DNA of 62,942 nt from Lysobacterales bacterium (GCA_022841325.1 JALHRS010000033.1:1-62942), one strand, 5' to 3'; counted from the first letter of the stretch, positions 8,949 to 18,771 are shown. Numbers and translations are program-made. The notes: generated by a model not told the origin, from the sequence alone.

Positions 8949-11003
8949 ATGAACAACCTACTCGCGTGGGGTGCGGCGACAGCATTGCTGTTCGTCACCC
9001 AGATGGCTGCGGGGCAGTCTGCGCTACCAGATGATGCAGCAGCGGGACAGATTCCGGTCTATCCACCAGCGGTACCCTACGTCAGACCGAGCGCCCGCTT
9101 GGTCGATACGGTCCCGGAGGTTCTGCACTACAAGTTCGAGCTTGGCGGGAGCACCGCCCCGAACCTGGCCAGCGCCCCGCCGCCGGGAACCGCCACCGCC
9201 ACCTTGTTGGGTGCCATCCAGCAGAACGGGATGGACTTGAATCTGGCCAATAACGGCTTCTCGCTGGTCGGTTCCGGAAACAGCGCGACGACCGACTATC
9301 TCAACACCGGCTGGGCCCCGGATCTGGGCACGGGCTCGTGGACCATCTCTCTGGCCACGAGTGGCATCAGTGTCAACACCACGCTGTATTACGTCTTCGG
9401 CGATACCGGCACCGCCAGTTTCCGCTGTTTCACCAATGGCATTGCCGGCAGCAACAACTTCATCTTGCGAGGCGCTGGCCTCACCGATGTGCTGGCGCCA
9501 GGCGGAGCACTGTCGACCAAGACGCGCACCACATTCGTCTACGACAGCGTTGCCAACGTGGTCCGTGCCTATGTGGACGGCGTGCTGGTGAACACGGTTG
9601 CACAGGGCACTCCCAACATTACCGGCACGGGTCCATTCAAGGTCATGGGCTACGCGGCAAATGTTGGCGCCCCGGCCGGTGGCCTGCTGGATGACTTCCG
9701 CGTCTACAGCCGAGCCCTGTCTGCCCAGGAGGTTGCTGACCTCGATACCGCCGTCAATGCCGACCTCTCACTGACGCTGACCGACAGCCCTGACCCGGTG
9801 AACGCCGGCTCCAGCCTCAATTATGTGGCGACCGCGACCAACAACGGTCCGGGCGATGCCCAGGACGTGAGCATCAGCCTGCCGCTGCCGGCCGTCAGTA
9901 CCTTTGTCTCGGTGACGCCGAGCGCCGGCGGCAACTGCACCGCGCCCGCAGTAGGCACCACCGGAACCGTGGATTGCACCTGGGCTGGCGCCACGGCGAA
10001 CGCCGCTACCCGAACCGCCACCGTGGTAGTGGGCGTGCCGTCCAGCGCCACTGGCAGCCTGAGCGCCACGGGCACCGTGACCACGACTTCGACGGATCCG
10101 AATCCGGCGAATGACAGCGCGACTGCAGACACGGCGATTGCGGTGTCCGCTGACCTGTCGATCACGCTGACCGACTCCCCCGATCCAGTCACCGCCGGCA
10201 CCAATCTGGTCTATACCGCGACCGTCACCAACGCTGGACCGTCGGATGCGACCGGTGTGACGGTCACGATGCCGCTGCCGGCCAATACCACCTTCGTGTC
10301 GGGCAGCACCACCGGCGGCGGTAGCTGTGCGGGCTCGCCGATTGTCTGCACCTTCCCTACCAGCTTCGCGCCGACGACGTCGCAGACGGCGACGATCACG
10401 GTGGCGGTCTCGGCTTCGGCGCCGAACGGCAGCAGCATCAGCGCGACGGCCACGGCGGGTTCGACTTCGACCGATCCCAATGGCGCCAACAACAGCGCCA
10501 CGGCGACGACAGCCGTGATCGCGAATGCGAATCTGCAGCTGACGCTGAGTGCGTCCTCGCTGGCAGTGCTGACCAATGAACCGGTGACCTTCACTGCGGT
10601 CAGCCTGAACCAGGGTCCGTCGGACGCGCAGAATCTGTCGATCACGGTGACGCTGACGCCGGACTTCCGCTACAGCTCGCACACGGCAACCGGTGCTACC
10701 TGCACCACGCCGCAGGTCGGGACCACCGGTGCGATCACCTGCACCTGGGCCGGCGCCACCGCCGTCAATGCCTCGCGCACGCTGCAGGTCGTGGCCTTCA
10801 GCAACAACGCAGGCGCCACTGCGGTCAATGCCAGCACGGTGTCCGCAACCTCCGATCCGGTGAACACCAACAACGTCGGCAATGTCAGCGTCCAGGTGGG
10901 CTTTGCGGTCGAGGGCATCCCGACGCTGAACCAGTACGGCCTGATCCTGCTCGGCCTGATGCTGGGCCTGCTCGGCTTCGTCGCGGTCCGCCGTCAAGCC
11001 TGA
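8949..11003 (+). CDS. Secreted LamG-like / DUF11-repeat protein with IPTL-CTERM anchor
   Basis: A 684-residue surface protein. It has a signal peptide (residues 1-22), a concanavalin-like LamG domain at about 55-270 (ending LLDDFRVYSRALSAQEV), and three DUF11-type repeats at about 272-400, 402-525 and 528-650 (ADLSLTLTDSPDPVNAGSSL is the opening motif). The C-terminal sorting signal is EGIPTLNQYGLILLGL followed by a helix and a basic tail (VRRQA), which is the IPTL-CTERM pattern. The start has AAGGGGA just upstream. It likely binds or decorates the cell surface. It shares DUF11 modules with the giant C25 proteins at 37-59 kb. Confidence 0.9.
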   Translation: MNNLLAWGAATALLFVTQMAAGQSALPDDAAAGQIPVYPPAVPYVRPSARLVDTVPEVLHYKFELGGSTAPNLASAPPPGTATATLLGAIQQNGMDLNLANNGFSLVGSGNSATTDYLNTGWAPDLGTGSWTISLATSGISVNTTLYYVFGDTGTASFRCFTNGIAGSNNFILRGAGLTDVLAPGGALSTKTRTTFVYDSVANVVRAYVDGVLVNTVAQGTPNITGTGPFKVMGYAANVGAPAGGLLDDFRVYSRALSAQEVADLDTAVNADLSLTLTDSPDPVNAGSSLNYVATATNNGPGDAQDVSISLPLPAVSTFVSVTPSAGGNCTAPAVGTTGTVDCTWAGATANAATRTATVVVGVPSSATGSLSATGTVTTTSTDPNPANDSATADTAIAVSADLSITLTDSPDPVTAGTNLVYTATVTNAGPSDATGVTVTMPLPANTTFVSGSTTGGGSCAGSPIVCTFPTSFAPTTSQTATITVAVSASAPNGSSISATATAGSTSTDPNGANNSATATTAVIANANLQLTLSASSLAVLTNEPVTFTAVSLNQGPSDAQNLSITVTLTPDFRYSSHTATGATCTTPQVGTTGAITCTWAGATAVNASRTLQVVAFSNNAGATAVNASTVSATSDPVNTNNVGNVSVQVGFAVEGIPTLNQYGLILLGLMLGLLGFVAVRRQA

Positions 11004-11215
11004 GCGTGCCTGACGTAGGGTGGAACCCCGGCGCCAGCCGGGATTCCACCGAACAGACCTGAGATGAACCCCAGGGGCGGCCAATGGCCGCCCTTGGTCT
11101 TCAGGCCTGCCAACGACAGCACGGCAGCACGGCAGCACTTCCAATACCTTGAAAAACCGCTTCCGGCGGTGCGAAGTAGCACAAAAACACCTAACATCTG
11201 CCGCAGTCCAAATCC

Positions 11216-11689
11216 ATGGCAGCCTCGCACCGCGTGTTCGCATGGTTCACATCGCAGCTACGCAGACTTGGCGCCCTGCTCGGCTTTGGCCGAGCCAGTT
11301 CTGCCAATCATGACTTCGACCCGGAGCTGCGCGAGGTGTTCTTCGCGGAGCTGGATGACGTCGGCGAATCGCTGAACAGTGCCTTTGCCATCTGGCGCGT
11401 CAACAGCAGCGACCAGAACGCACTGAAGAATCTGCGCCGCGGCTTTCACACGATCAAGGGCTCCGCGCTGCTGGTGGGCGCCAACGACCTTGGCGACTTC
11501 TGCCGGCATCTGGAGCAGCTGATGATCCGGCTGATGGAGCAGCAGCTGAAGGTGACCCCGGCGATGATCGTCACCGTCGACCAGGCCATCGCCCTGCTGC
11601 CGGCCTATGCCATTGCCATCCGCGACGGCCGCGCGCCACCGGCGCAGGCACGCGCCGTGGCCAATCGGGCGCAGCGATTGCTGGCTTGA
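11216..11689 (+). CDS. Hpt (histidine phosphotransfer) domain protein
   Basis: A 157-residue protein made mostly of one Hpt domain. The phospho-accepting histidine is H78 in RRGFHTIKGSALLVGA, the standard xHxxKGxAxxxG signature. The domain resembles the Hpt modules of ChpA/PilL-type chemotaxis kinases but stands alone here, so it would shuttle phosphate within a phosphorelay. No sensor kinase, receiver or chemotaxis gene adjoins it. It is preceded by 212 bp of unassigned DNA after the surface protein gene. Confidence 0.85.
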   Translation: MAASHRVFAWFTSQLRRLGALLGFGRASSANHDFDPELREVFFAELDDVGESLNSAFAIWRVNSSDQNALKNLRRGFHTIKGSALLVGANDLGDFCRHLEQLMIRLMEQQLKVTPAMIVTVDQAIALLPAYAIAIRDGRAPPAQARAVANRAQRLLA

Positions 11690-12077
11690 GTGGGCGCGGG
11701 ATTCAGGGTGGTGTCAGTGCGAGCCTTGAGCGGCGAGCACGTCCGCCGAACAGCCTTGCTGGCCCAGAACGGCTTTGAGGAGGGACGCGCGCCTGCGCGG
11801 CCGCTCTTGATCTCGAGGCCAGCCACAGTTGATGCAGGTTGCCGTGAAAGTCGTTCAGGCGAGTGCTGTCGCTCCCTCCCCGATGTTCAGGGAGGGCTGG
11901 GGAGGGGTTAGGCAAGAAACCCTATGCAACGGTCATGGCACCAGCGAGCTCATGATTGCGAGTGACTCGCAGCCATGACCGTCGGGCTAGGCGCAGCGTG
12001 CCCAACAATGGAAGCCGGTGTTGGGCACGCTGCGCTTAGCCCAACCTACCGTTCATGCCCCGTGCGCAGTCGCCTGC
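11690..12077. other. Intergenic region with dispersed repeats
   Basis: The stretch holds the inverted second copy of the repeat of roughly 160 bp (11839-11995) and a GC-rich block CGCGCCTGCGCGGCCGCTCT near 11786-11805 that recurs at 31336-31425. A further inverted pair built on TGGGCACGCTGCGC lies at about 11990-12050. No gene is seen. Confidence 0.6.
11839..11995 (-). repeat. Dispersed intergenic repeat, copy 2
   Basis: This is the inverted counterpart of 176-336, with the same order of blocks (CCGTGAAAGTCGTTCAGGCG, then GGAGGGGTTAGGCAAGAAAC) and a few substitutions. No coding frame is conserved between the two copies. Confidence 0.8.
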
Positions 12078-13349
12078 CTAAACCGCTTCCACCTTGCGCA
12101 TCGGATTGTTCGGGTGGGTGGTCCAGTTGCTGTAGCCGCCGTCGTCCACGCGCTCCATGGTGATGCAGCCATCGACCGGGCAGACATGCATGCACAGATT
12201 GCAGCCCACGCACTCCTCGTCGACCACTTCAAAGAAGCGCAGGCCATCCTTCTCTTGGGTGATGGCCTGATGCGAGGTGTCCTCGCAGGCGATGTGGCAG
12301 AGCCCGCATTTCACGCACTTGTCCTGATCGATGCGGGCCTTGATGTCGTACTTCATGTTCAGGAACTGCCAGTCGGTGACGTTCGGCACCGCCTTGCCGA
12401 CGAAATCGTCGAGGCGGGCGTAGCCCTTGGCGTCCATCCAGTTGTTCAGGCCGTCGATCATGTCGTCGACGATGCGGAAGCCGTAGTGCATGGCGGCGGT
12501 GCAGACCTGCACCGTGCCGCAGCCCAGGGCCATGAACTCGGCGGCATCGCGCCAGGTGCCGATGCCGCCGATACCGCTGATCGGCTTGCCGCGGGTTTCG
12601 GCGTCGCGGGCAATCTCGGCAACCATGTTCAGCGCGATCGGCCGCACCGCCGGGCCGCAATAGCCGCCGTGCGTGCCCTTGCCATCGACCGTCGGCGTCG
12701 GTGCCATCAGGTCCAGATCCACCGAGGTGATCGAGTTGATGGTGTTGATCAGCGAGACCGCATCGGCACCGCCGCGGAAAGCCGCCCGTGCCGAGGTGCG
12801 GATGTCGGTGATGTTCGGCGTGAGCTTGACGATGCAGGGCAGACGCGAATGCTGCTTGACCCAGCGCGCGACCATCTCCACGTACTCGGGCACCTGACCC
12901 ACGGCCGAACCCATGCCACGCTCGCTCATGCCGTGCGGGCAGCCGAAGTTCAGTTCCACGGCATCGGCGCCGGTGTCCTCGACCATCGGCAGGATGTATT
13001 TCCACGAGGCCTCGTCGCAGGGCACCATCAGGGACACCACCATGGCCCGATCCGGCCACAGCCGTTTGATCTCGGCGATTTCCCTGAGATTGACCGCCAG
13101 CGGCCGATCGGTGATCAGCTCGATGTTGTTGAGCCCGGCGATCCGCTGCCCATTGAGCTTGACCGCGCCATAACGCGAGCTGACATTGACCACCGGCGGG
13201 TCGATGCCGAGGGTCTTCCACACCACACCACCCCAACCCGCCTCGAAGGCGCGATTGACGTTGTAGGCCTTGTCCGTCGGCGGCGCCGAGGCCAGCCAGA
13301 AGGGATTCGGCGAACGGATACCTACGAAATTGCTGCGAATGTCAGCCAT
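12078..13349 (-). CDS. preA: NAD-dependent dihydropyrimidine dehydrogenase, subunit PreA
   Basis: A 423-residue enzyme that reduces uracil and thymine to the dihydro forms, working with PreT. The N-terminal part is a dihydroorotate-dehydrogenase-like FMN barrel (residues about 1-320; GADAVELNFGCPHGMSERGMG). The C-terminal part holds two 4Fe-4S clusters, CVKCGLCHIACE and CVGCNLCMHVCP. Length and architecture are standard. It is the last gene of the minus-strand block mmsA-hydC-preT-(GxxExxY)-preA. Normally preT and preA are adjacent; here a GxxExxY gene and repeats separate them. Confidence 0.95.
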   Translation of the reverse strand: MADIRSNFVGIRSPNPFWLASAPPTDKAYNVNRAFEAGWGGVVWKTLGIDPPVVNVSSRYGAVKLNGQRIAGLNNIELITDRPLAVNLREIAEIKRLWPDRAMVVSLMVPCDEASWKYILPMVEDTGADAVELNFGCPHGMSERGMGSAVGQVPEYVEMVARWVKQHSRLPCIVKLTPNITDIRTSARAAFRGGADAVSLINTINSITSVDLDLMAPTPTVDGKGTHGGYCGPAVRPIALNMVAEIARDAETRGKPISGIGGIGTWRDAAEFMALGCGTVQVCTAAMHYGFRIVDDMIDGLNNWMDAKGYARLDDFVGKAVPNVTDWQFLNMKYDIKARIDQDKCVKCGLCHIACEDTSHQAITQEKDGLRFFEVVDEECVGCNLCMHVCPVDGCITMERVDDGGYSNWTTHPNNPMRKVEAV

Positions 13350-13390
13350 GGTCGTACCCTAGCTTGTCGGTGGATTGGAAGAGTTCACTC

Positions 13391-13932
13391 AACGCAGAGA
13401 ACGCTGAGAAACGCAGAGAACGCTGAGAAAAGCCAGTCACTGGCGATTGACCCTGAAATTGGCACTGGCTACGGCTTCCTCGTCGCCCGGCAGTTCATTG
13501 ACCAGTCGGGTAACGCCATCGCGCATCTGCCGAACATTGAAATTCAGCAGCAGACCGAGGCGCAGCTTGGACAAACGGAGGTAAGTCAACAACTGCACTT
13601 GATGCACAGCCACAACGTGATCTACAGCCTTGATTTCCACAATGACCGCGCCGTCAACCAGCAGATCCAGTCGATAGGCGTCAGGCAATTCGAGTCCCTT
13701 GAACAACACAGGCAGGGTTACCTGGCGCAAATGAGGGACACATCGCGACTGCAGTTCATGGGAGAGCGCAGCCTCATAGGCCGATTCAAGCAATCCCGGC
13801 CCAAGATGCCGGTGCACCTCGATCGCCGCACCGATAATCGTGGTGGCCAAATCGTTCTCGGTCACGTAACCATCCCGAGCGGATACCTGCTCTTCTCAGC
13901 GTTCTCTGCGCCTCTCGGCGTTCTCCGCGTTG
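13391..13932. repeat. Inverted repeat element B enclosing the GxxExxY gene
   Basis: The left arm at 13391-13431 contains AACGCAGAGAACGCTGAGAA twice in tandem. The right arm at 13890-13932 is the complementary TTCTCAGCGTTCTCTGCG followed by CTCTCGGCGTTCTCCGCGTT. The arms immediately flank the GxxExxY gene between preA and preT, so gene plus arms look like one inserted cassette. Confidence 0.8.
13437..13865 (-). CDS. GxxExxY protein, PD-(D/E)XK-like
   Basis: A 142-residue protein with the family signature GPGLLESAY (residues 22-30), followed by a nuclease-like core (YRLDLLVDGAVIVEIKAVD, with D and ExK residues). The start codon is GTG. The family belongs to the PD-(D/E)XK superfamily, but no reaction is established. 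It lies inside the pyrimidine cluster between preA (88 bp away) and preT (84 bp away) and is enclosed by inverted repeats. It therefore looks inserted rather than part of the pathway. Confidence 0.85.
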   Translation of the reverse strand: MTENDLATTIIGAAIEVHRHLGPGLLESAYEAALSHELQSRCVPHLRQVTLPVLFKGLELPDAYRLDLLVDGAVIVEIKAVDHVVAVHQVQLLTYLRLSKLRLGLLLNFNVRQMRDGVTRLVNELPGDEEAVASANFRVNRQ

Positions 13933-13949
13933 ACGATTTCAACGACACT

Positions 13950-15284
13950 CTAGCGACTCAGTTCCTGGTGGATCGACGCCGCTGCGCGTTTGCCGTCTTC
14001 GACGGCTTGCACGGTGAGGTCGAGTTTGCCGCCTACGCAGTCGCCGCCGGCCCAGACGCGCTCGATGGTGGTGTGGAATTCGGCGTCGACGGCGATTCGG
14101 CCATGCCGCAGGGCGGGCGCGTCCGGGCTCGGCGCGAAGGCCTGACCGATGGCCTTGAGCACGCTGTCGGCGGCCAGCGTGAAGGTCTCGCCGGTGCCTC
14201 GCAGGCGGCCGCTGCCGTCGACTTCGGTGTATTCGAACTCGACACCTGACAATCTGCCCTCATGCGCACGCATGGCTACCGGTTTGGCCCAGTGCACGAT
14301 GCGCACGCCTTCGTCGCGGGCGAAAGCCTGTTCGAGCACGGTGGCGCTCATGGACTCGGGGCCGCGGCGGTAGACCAGCGTGACTTCCTCGGCGCCCAGA
14401 CGTCGGCTCTGGATGGCGGCATCGATGGCGGTGTTGCCGCCGCCGATCACGAGCACACGGCGGCCCACCGGCAGGGTCGACAGATCGGTGCACTGGCGCA
14501 GTTCGGCGATGAAATCGACCGCGTCGCGCACGCCGGGCAGATCTTCCCCGACAATGCCGAGCGCGTTGACGGCGCCGAGGCCGAGGCCCAGAAACACGGC
14601 GTGGAAGTTCTCGCGCAGTTGCTGCAGATCCAGATTGATGCCCAGCGTATAGCCCGGCTGCAGGCTGATGCCGCCGATGGCGAGCAACCAGTCGATCTCG
14701 GCCTGGGCAAAGTCCGGCACCTTGTAGGCGGCGATGCCGTATTCGTTGAGTCCACCAGGCTTGCTTCGGGCCTCGAAAATCACCACTTCGTGGCCTTCGC
14801 GTGCCAGCGCATGGGCGCAGCTCAGGCCCGCCGGTCCGGCACCGACGACGGCAATGCGCTTGCCGGTATCGGGCTTGCGGTTGAACAGCTGGGCGCCGTC
14901 GCGATAGACCCAGTCGGTGGCGTAGCGTTGCAGCGCGCCGATCTGCACCGGCTTGTCGTCATCGATGTTGCGCACACAGGCGCCTTCGCACAGCACTTCG
15001 GTGGGACACACCCGGGCACAGGATCCGCCGAGGATGTTGGCCGAAAGGATGTCGGTGGCCGCGCCCTTGAGATTGTCGGTGCTGATGCGCTTGATGAAGC
15101 TGGGGATATCGATACCGGTCGGACAGGCCGTGGTGCAGGGCGCGTCGTAGCAATAGAAGCAGCGCTGCGCCGCCAGCAGCGCCTGCTGCCGATCGAGCGG
15201 CGGCGCCACATCGGCAAAATTCTCCGCCAGCGCCTCGGCACTGAGCCTGCCCGCCTGGATATCGCCGTGAGTCAGTCGTGTCAT
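13950..15284 (-). CDS. preT: NAD-dependent dihydropyrimidine dehydrogenase, subunit PreT
   Basis: A 444-residue flavoprotein that moves electrons from NAD(P)H to PreA. The N-terminal Fe-S region has CFYCYDAPCTTACPTGIDIP and GGSCARVCPTEVLCEGACVR. The FAD motif VVGAGPAGLSCA starts near residue 147, and a second nucleotide-binding motif VIGGGNTAIDAA is near residue 270. AGGDCVGG near the C terminus completes the FAD site. This matches GltD-like PreT proteins in length and order. It lies upstream of preA in the same direction. The ribosome site is weak. Confidence 0.95.
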   Translation of the reverse strand: MTRLTHGDIQAGRLSAEALAENFADVAPPLDRQQALLAAQRCFYCYDAPCTTACPTGIDIPSFIKRISTDNLKGAATDILSANILGGSCARVCPTEVLCEGACVRNIDDDKPVQIGALQRYATDWVYRDGAQLFNRKPDTGKRIAVVGAGPAGLSCAHALAREGHEVVIFEARSKPGGLNEYGIAAYKVPDFAQAEIDWLLAIGGISLQPGYTLGINLDLQQLRENFHAVFLGLGLGAVNALGIVGEDLPGVRDAVDFIAELRQCTDLSTLPVGRRVLVIGGGNTAIDAAIQSRRLGAEEVTLVYRRGPESMSATVLEQAFARDEGVRIVHWAKPVAMRAHEGRLSGVEFEYTEVDGSGRLRGTGETFTLAADSVLKAIGQAFAPSPDAPALRHGRIAVDAEFHTTIERVWAGGDCVGGKLDLTVQAVEDGKRAAASIHQELSR

Positions 15285-15330
15285 CGTGGTTCCGTGGCAT
15301 TGGTCAGTTGTGTGGTTGGGAACAGCGATT

Positions 15331-15500
15331 CAACGCGGAGAACGCAAAGGTGCGCCGAGAACGCTGAGAAGATCCAGACCAGAACATCAGCGAGCGTGCC
15401 CTGTCACATTCGGCACATCGTCAGGCTATCAGTCCCAACTCCCGAATTGATTTTGCTCTTCTCTGCGTTCTCTGCGTCACTCAGCGTTCTCTGCGTTGAG
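15331..15500. repeat. Inverted repeat element C between preT and the carbamoylase gene
   Basis: The left arm (15331-15371, CAACGCGGAGAACGCAAAGG) and the right arm (15455-15500, TTCTCTGCGTTCTCTGCGTC) are inverted imperfect copies separated by about 83 bp without a gene. It is the short, empty counterpart of element B. Confidence 0.7.
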
Positions 15501-15532
15501 AGTCATTGGTTCGGGCGCTCGGCGAGACCCGC

Positions 15533-16789
15533 TCACCGCCCCGCCCGCCCCAGCATCGCATGCAGCAGCACATTGCAACCGGCTTCGATCCACTCCGGTT
15601 TGGCGTCTTCGATTTCGTTGTGGCTGATGCCGCCTACGCAGGGCACGAAGACCATCGACGTGGGGGCGACCTGAGCCAGATAGCAGGCGTCGTGGCCGGC
15701 GCCGGAGACGATGTCGCGGTGGCTGTAGCCAAAGCGTTCTGCTGCGGCGCGCACCGAGTTCACGCAATCACGGTCGAAGGGCACCGGGGCGTAGTAGAAG
15801 ATCTGTTCGAGTTTGCTGACCTCGACCTTGGCCTCGGCAGCAATACGGGCGATGCCGGCGCGCAGCTCGGCGTCCATCTGCGACAGCACCGCATCTTCCG
15901 GATGGCGCAGATCCACGGTGAAGAACACGCGGCCGGGAATCACATTGCGCGAGTTCGGATGCACCTGCAGCATGCCGACGGTGGCGCAGGCGTAGGGCGC
16001 ATGAGCGTGGCCGATCTGATTGACCAGATCGATCACCCGGGCGGCGCCCAGCAGCGCGTCGCGGCGGCGCGGCATGGGCGTGGGGCCGGCATGCGATTCC
16101 TGGCCGGTGAACACCACCTCGTACCAGCGCTGGCCCTGCGCATGCGTGACCACGCCGATGGTGACGCCCTCGGTTTCCAGGATCGGGCCCTGTTCGATGT
16201 GCAACTCGAAAGCGGCATGGATCGGCTTGCCCATGGGCTGATCGCCGGCATAACCGATGCGCGCCAGTTCCTCGCCCATGGTCTTGCCATCGACATCGGC
16301 ACGCGACAAGCCATATTCCAGCGTGAACACCCCGGCGAAGACACCCGAAGCGACCATCGCCGGCGCGAAGCGTGAGCCTTCCTCATTGGTCCAGATCACC
16401 ACTTCGATGGGCCGGTCGGTCTCGATGCCGTGATCGTTGAGGCTGCGAATGACCTCCAGCCCGCCGAGCACCCCATAGATGCCGTCGAAGCGGCCGCCGG
16501 TGGGTTGCGAATCGGCATGCGAGCCGGTGACCACCGGCGTCAGGCTGTGGTCCCTGCCGGCGCGTCGGGCGAAGACATTGCCCATCTGATCGACCGTGAT
16601 GGTGCAACCGGCCTCTCTGGCCCAGCGCACGAACAGATCGCGGCCCTCGCGGTCCAGATCGGTCAAGGCCAGCCGGCAGACCCCGCCCCTGGCGGTGGCT
16701 CCGATCTTCGCCATCTCCATCAGGCTGTCCCACAGACGCTGGCCGTTGATGGCGAGCGGTTGCTGCTGCGATTTCAATACCGCGCTCAT
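15533..16789 (-). CDS. hydC: N-carbamoyl-beta-alanine amidohydrolase (Zn-dependent, M20 fold)
   Basis: The enzyme releases beta-alanine (or beta-aminoisobutyrate), ammonia and CO2 from the carbamoyl compound made by dihydropyrimidinase. The protein is 418 residues. Metal-site motifs are GSHADSQPTGGRFDGIYG, TNEEGSRF and ELHIEQGP, all typical of the carbamoylase/allantoate amidohydrolase group. The start at 16789 is chosen because GGGGGAG lies 9 bp upstream; a longer frame opens at 16816. Neighbours mmsA and preT support a pyrimidine rather than a ureide substrate, though allantoate or other N-carbamoyl amino acids cannot be excluded from the motifs alone. Confidence 0.92.
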   Translation of the reverse strand: MSAVLKSQQQPLAINGQRLWDSLMEMAKIGATARGGVCRLALTDLDREGRDLFVRWAREAGCTITVDQMGNVFARRAGRDHSLTPVVTGSHADSQPTGGRFDGIYGVLGGLEVIRSLNDHGIETDRPIEVVIWTNEEGSRFAPAMVASGVFAGVFTLEYGLSRADVDGKTMGEELARIGYAGDQPMGKPIHAAFELHIEQGPILETEGVTIGVVTHAQGQRWYEVVFTGQESHAGPTPMPRRRDALLGAARVIDLVNQIGHAHAPYACATVGMLQVHPNSRNVIPGRVFFTVDLRHPEDAVLSQMDAELRAGIARIAAEAKVEVSKLEQIFYYAPVPFDRDCVNSVRAAAERFGYSHRDIVSGAGHDACYLAQVAPTSMVFVPCVGGISHNEIEDAKPEWIEAGCNVLLHAMLGRAGR

Positions 16790-16858
16790 CGTTTGTCTCT
16801 CCCCCAATTCGGCCATTACCCTGGCCGAATTCTGTCGTATTTCAATGGCTAAAGCTCG

Positions 16859-17160
16859 GACGCGAAGGACGCGAAGGAAAAGCAGAAAGGACGCGAAGGT
16901 TCATTGGAAGGCACACGTCGATGCCGTCGAACCATGGGCCGGCGTCATTGCGAGGAGCGTAGCGACGAAGCAATCCAGGAACTTGCAACCGTGCATCTGG
17001 ATTGCTTCGCTGCGCTCGCAATGACGCCGGTTCACGGTCGCAGTCATTCCTGAGCCGAATCGGACGGCTCGCAACGAGACGCTGCCCAGTGGTCTCCAAC
17101 ACCACTTCCCCCGTTCTCCTTCGCGTCCTTTCTGCCTTCCCTTTGCGTCCTTCGTGTCCA
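16859..17160. repeat. Inverted repeat element D (GGACGCGAAGGACGCGAAGG arms)
   Basis: The left arm (16859-16900) contains GACGCGAAGGACGCGAAGG and AGCAGAAAGGACGCGAAGG. The right arm (17113-17160) is the complement (CCTTCGCGTCCTTTCTGCCT). The arms enclose the second copy of the CATTGCGAGGAGCG palindrome. The arm sequence is a variant of elements A to C. The whole 446-bp gap between mmsA and the carbamoylase gene (16790-17235) is filled by this element and contains no gene. Confidence 0.75.
16942..17030. repeat. Palindromic repeat with CATTGCGAGGAGCG ends, copy 2
   Basis: The copy begins CGTCATTGCGAGGAGCGTAG and ends CTCGCAATGACGCCGG, with GAAGCAATCCAG and TGGATTGCTTCG as the internal stem. It matches 376-473 apart from the loop. 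It lies inside inverted repeat element D. Confidence 0.8.
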
Positions 17161-17235
17161 GCCTTTCCCCCAGCCACCGCACGCCCCATCGCCGCGCGGC
17201 GGGCCCTACCTTTGACGTCTCAGGTTTCACCGCTC

Positions 17236-18771
17236 CTAATGCGGCATCACGAACTGGGCGCCAGCGCGGATGCTGGTCGGCCAGCGGGTGGTGACGGCCT
17301 TGAGTCGGGTGTAGAAGCGCACGCCTTCGGGGCCGTAGACGTGGTGGTCGCCGAACAGCGAGGCCTTCCAGCCGCCGAAGCTGTGGAAGGCGCTGGGCAC
17401 CGGGATCGGCACGTTGACGCCGACCATGCCGACCTGCACCCGATTGACGTAGTCGCGGGCGGCATCGCCGTCGCGGGTGAAGATGGCGGTGCCGTTGCCG
17501 TATTCGTGATTGTTGACCAGCGCCAGCGCTTCCTCGTAGCTGGTCACGCGCACCACCACCAGCACCGGCCCGAAGATCTCTTCGCGGTAGATGCGCATCT
17601 CCGGCTTGACGTGATCGAACAGACAACCGCCCAGGAAGTAGCCATCGCCGGCATTGGGAATCGCCTGACCGCGACCGTCCACGGCCAGTTCCGCGCCTTC
17701 CGCCACGCCGAGGTCGACATAGCCGCGTACGCGATCCCGATGCTGCGCCGTGATCAGCGGTCCCATGTCCATGCCCGGCGCGTCGCCCGGGCCGATCTTC
17801 AGGGCCTGCACCCGCGGAGACAAACGTGCGATCAGGGCGTCGGCGGTTTCGTCGCCTACGGCCACGGCCACCGAAATCGCCATGCAGCGCTCGCCGGCGG
17901 AACCGTAGCCGGCGCCCATCAGCGCATCGGCGGCCTGATCGAGATCGGCATCGGGCATCACCACCATATGGTTCTTGGCACCACCCAGCGCCTGCACACG
18001 CTTGCCGTGGCGGGCGCCGGTCTCGTAGATGTACTTCGCAATCGGGGTCGAGCCGACGAAACTGACCGCGCGCACATCCGGGTGTTCCAGCAGTGCATCG
18101 ACGGCGGCCTTGTCGCCGTGCACCACATTGAACACGCCAGGCGGCAAGCCGGCCTGCGCCAGCCAGTCAGCCAGCAGCAGCGAGGACGAGGGATCGCGCT
18201 CCGAGGGTTTCAGCACGAAGGTGTTGCCGCAGGCGATGGCGATCGGAAACATCCACATCGGCACCATCGCCGGAAAGTTGAAGGGGGTGATGCCGGCGAC
18301 GACGCCCAGCGGCTGGCGCATCGAATAGGCGTCTACCTGCGCCGAGACATTCTCGGTGGTTTCGCCCTTCAGCAGATGCGGAATGCCGCAGGCGAACTCG
18401 ACCACTTCCAGTCCGCGCGCCACTTCACCGAGGGCATCGCTGTGGGTCTTGCCGTGCTCGGCGGTGATCTGCGCGGCCAGCGCATCGGCATTGGCTTCGA
18501 GGATGTCGCGCAGCTTGAACATCACCCGCGCGCGCTTCTGCGGCGGCGTCGCAGACCAGGCCGGAAAGGCCGCCAGTGCGGCCGCCACCGCGGCATCCAC
18601 CTGGGCGCGATCGGCGAGCGGCAGCACACCGGTCTGCACGCCGGTTGCGGGGTTGTAGACGGCACCGGTGCGTCCCGCCGCCTGGGCTACCCGGCTGCCG
18701 TTGACGTAGTGTGCGATCCAGCTGGGCTGGGTGGAAACATCGGTGTCCGGGCTACTGCGTACCGCACTCAT
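17236..18771 (-). CDS. mmsA: Methylmalonate-/malonate-semialdehyde dehydrogenase, CoA-acylating
   Basis: A 511-residue aldehyde dehydrogenase. The catalytic cysteine is C296 in [14 protein letters not shown], and the motifs [20 protein letters not shown] and [24 protein letters not shown] are characteristic of MmsA rather than ordinary ALDHs. It converts malonate semialdehyde (from beta-alanine) and methylmalonate semialdehyde (from beta-aminoisobutyrate) to acetyl-CoA and propionyl-CoA, the last steps of uracil and thymine breakdown. It is the first gene of the minus-strand block. The aminotransferase that would link it to beta-alanine is not in the window. It could also serve valine degradation. 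Confidence 0.93.
   Translation of the reverse strand: MSAVRSSPDTDVSTQPSWIAHYVNGSRVAQAAGRTGAVYNPATGVQTGVLPLADRAQVDAAVAAALAAFPAWSATPPQKRARVMFKLRDILEANADALAAQITAEHGKTHSDALGEVARGLEVVEFACGIPHLLKGETTENVSAQVDAYSMRQPLGVVAGITPFNFPAMVPMWMFPIAIACGNTFVLKPSERDPSSSLLLADWLAQAGLPPGVFNVVHGDKAAVDALLEHPDVRAVSFVGSTPIAKYIYETGARHGKRVQALGGAKNHMVVMPDADLDQAADALMGAGYGSAGERCMAISVAVAVGDETADALIARLSPRVQALKIGPGDAPGMDMGPLITAQHRDRVRGYVDLGVAEGAELAVDGRGQAIPNAGDGYFLGGCLFDHVKPEMRIYREEIFGPVLVVVRVTSYEEALALVNNHEYGNGTAIFTRDGDAARDYVNRVQVGMVGVNVPIPVPSAFHSFGGWKASLFGDHHVYGPEGVRFYTRLKAVTTRWPTSIRAGAQFVMPH

Noticed and set aside
9768..11243. Long arginine-rich frame antisense to the DUF11 protein
   Set aside because: Composition is typical of a shadow frame, and the plus-strand gene has clear domains and a sorting signal.
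12018..14249. A 743-codon plus-strand frame over preA and the GxxExxY gene
   Set aside because: It runs through repeats and two well-supported genes on the other strand.
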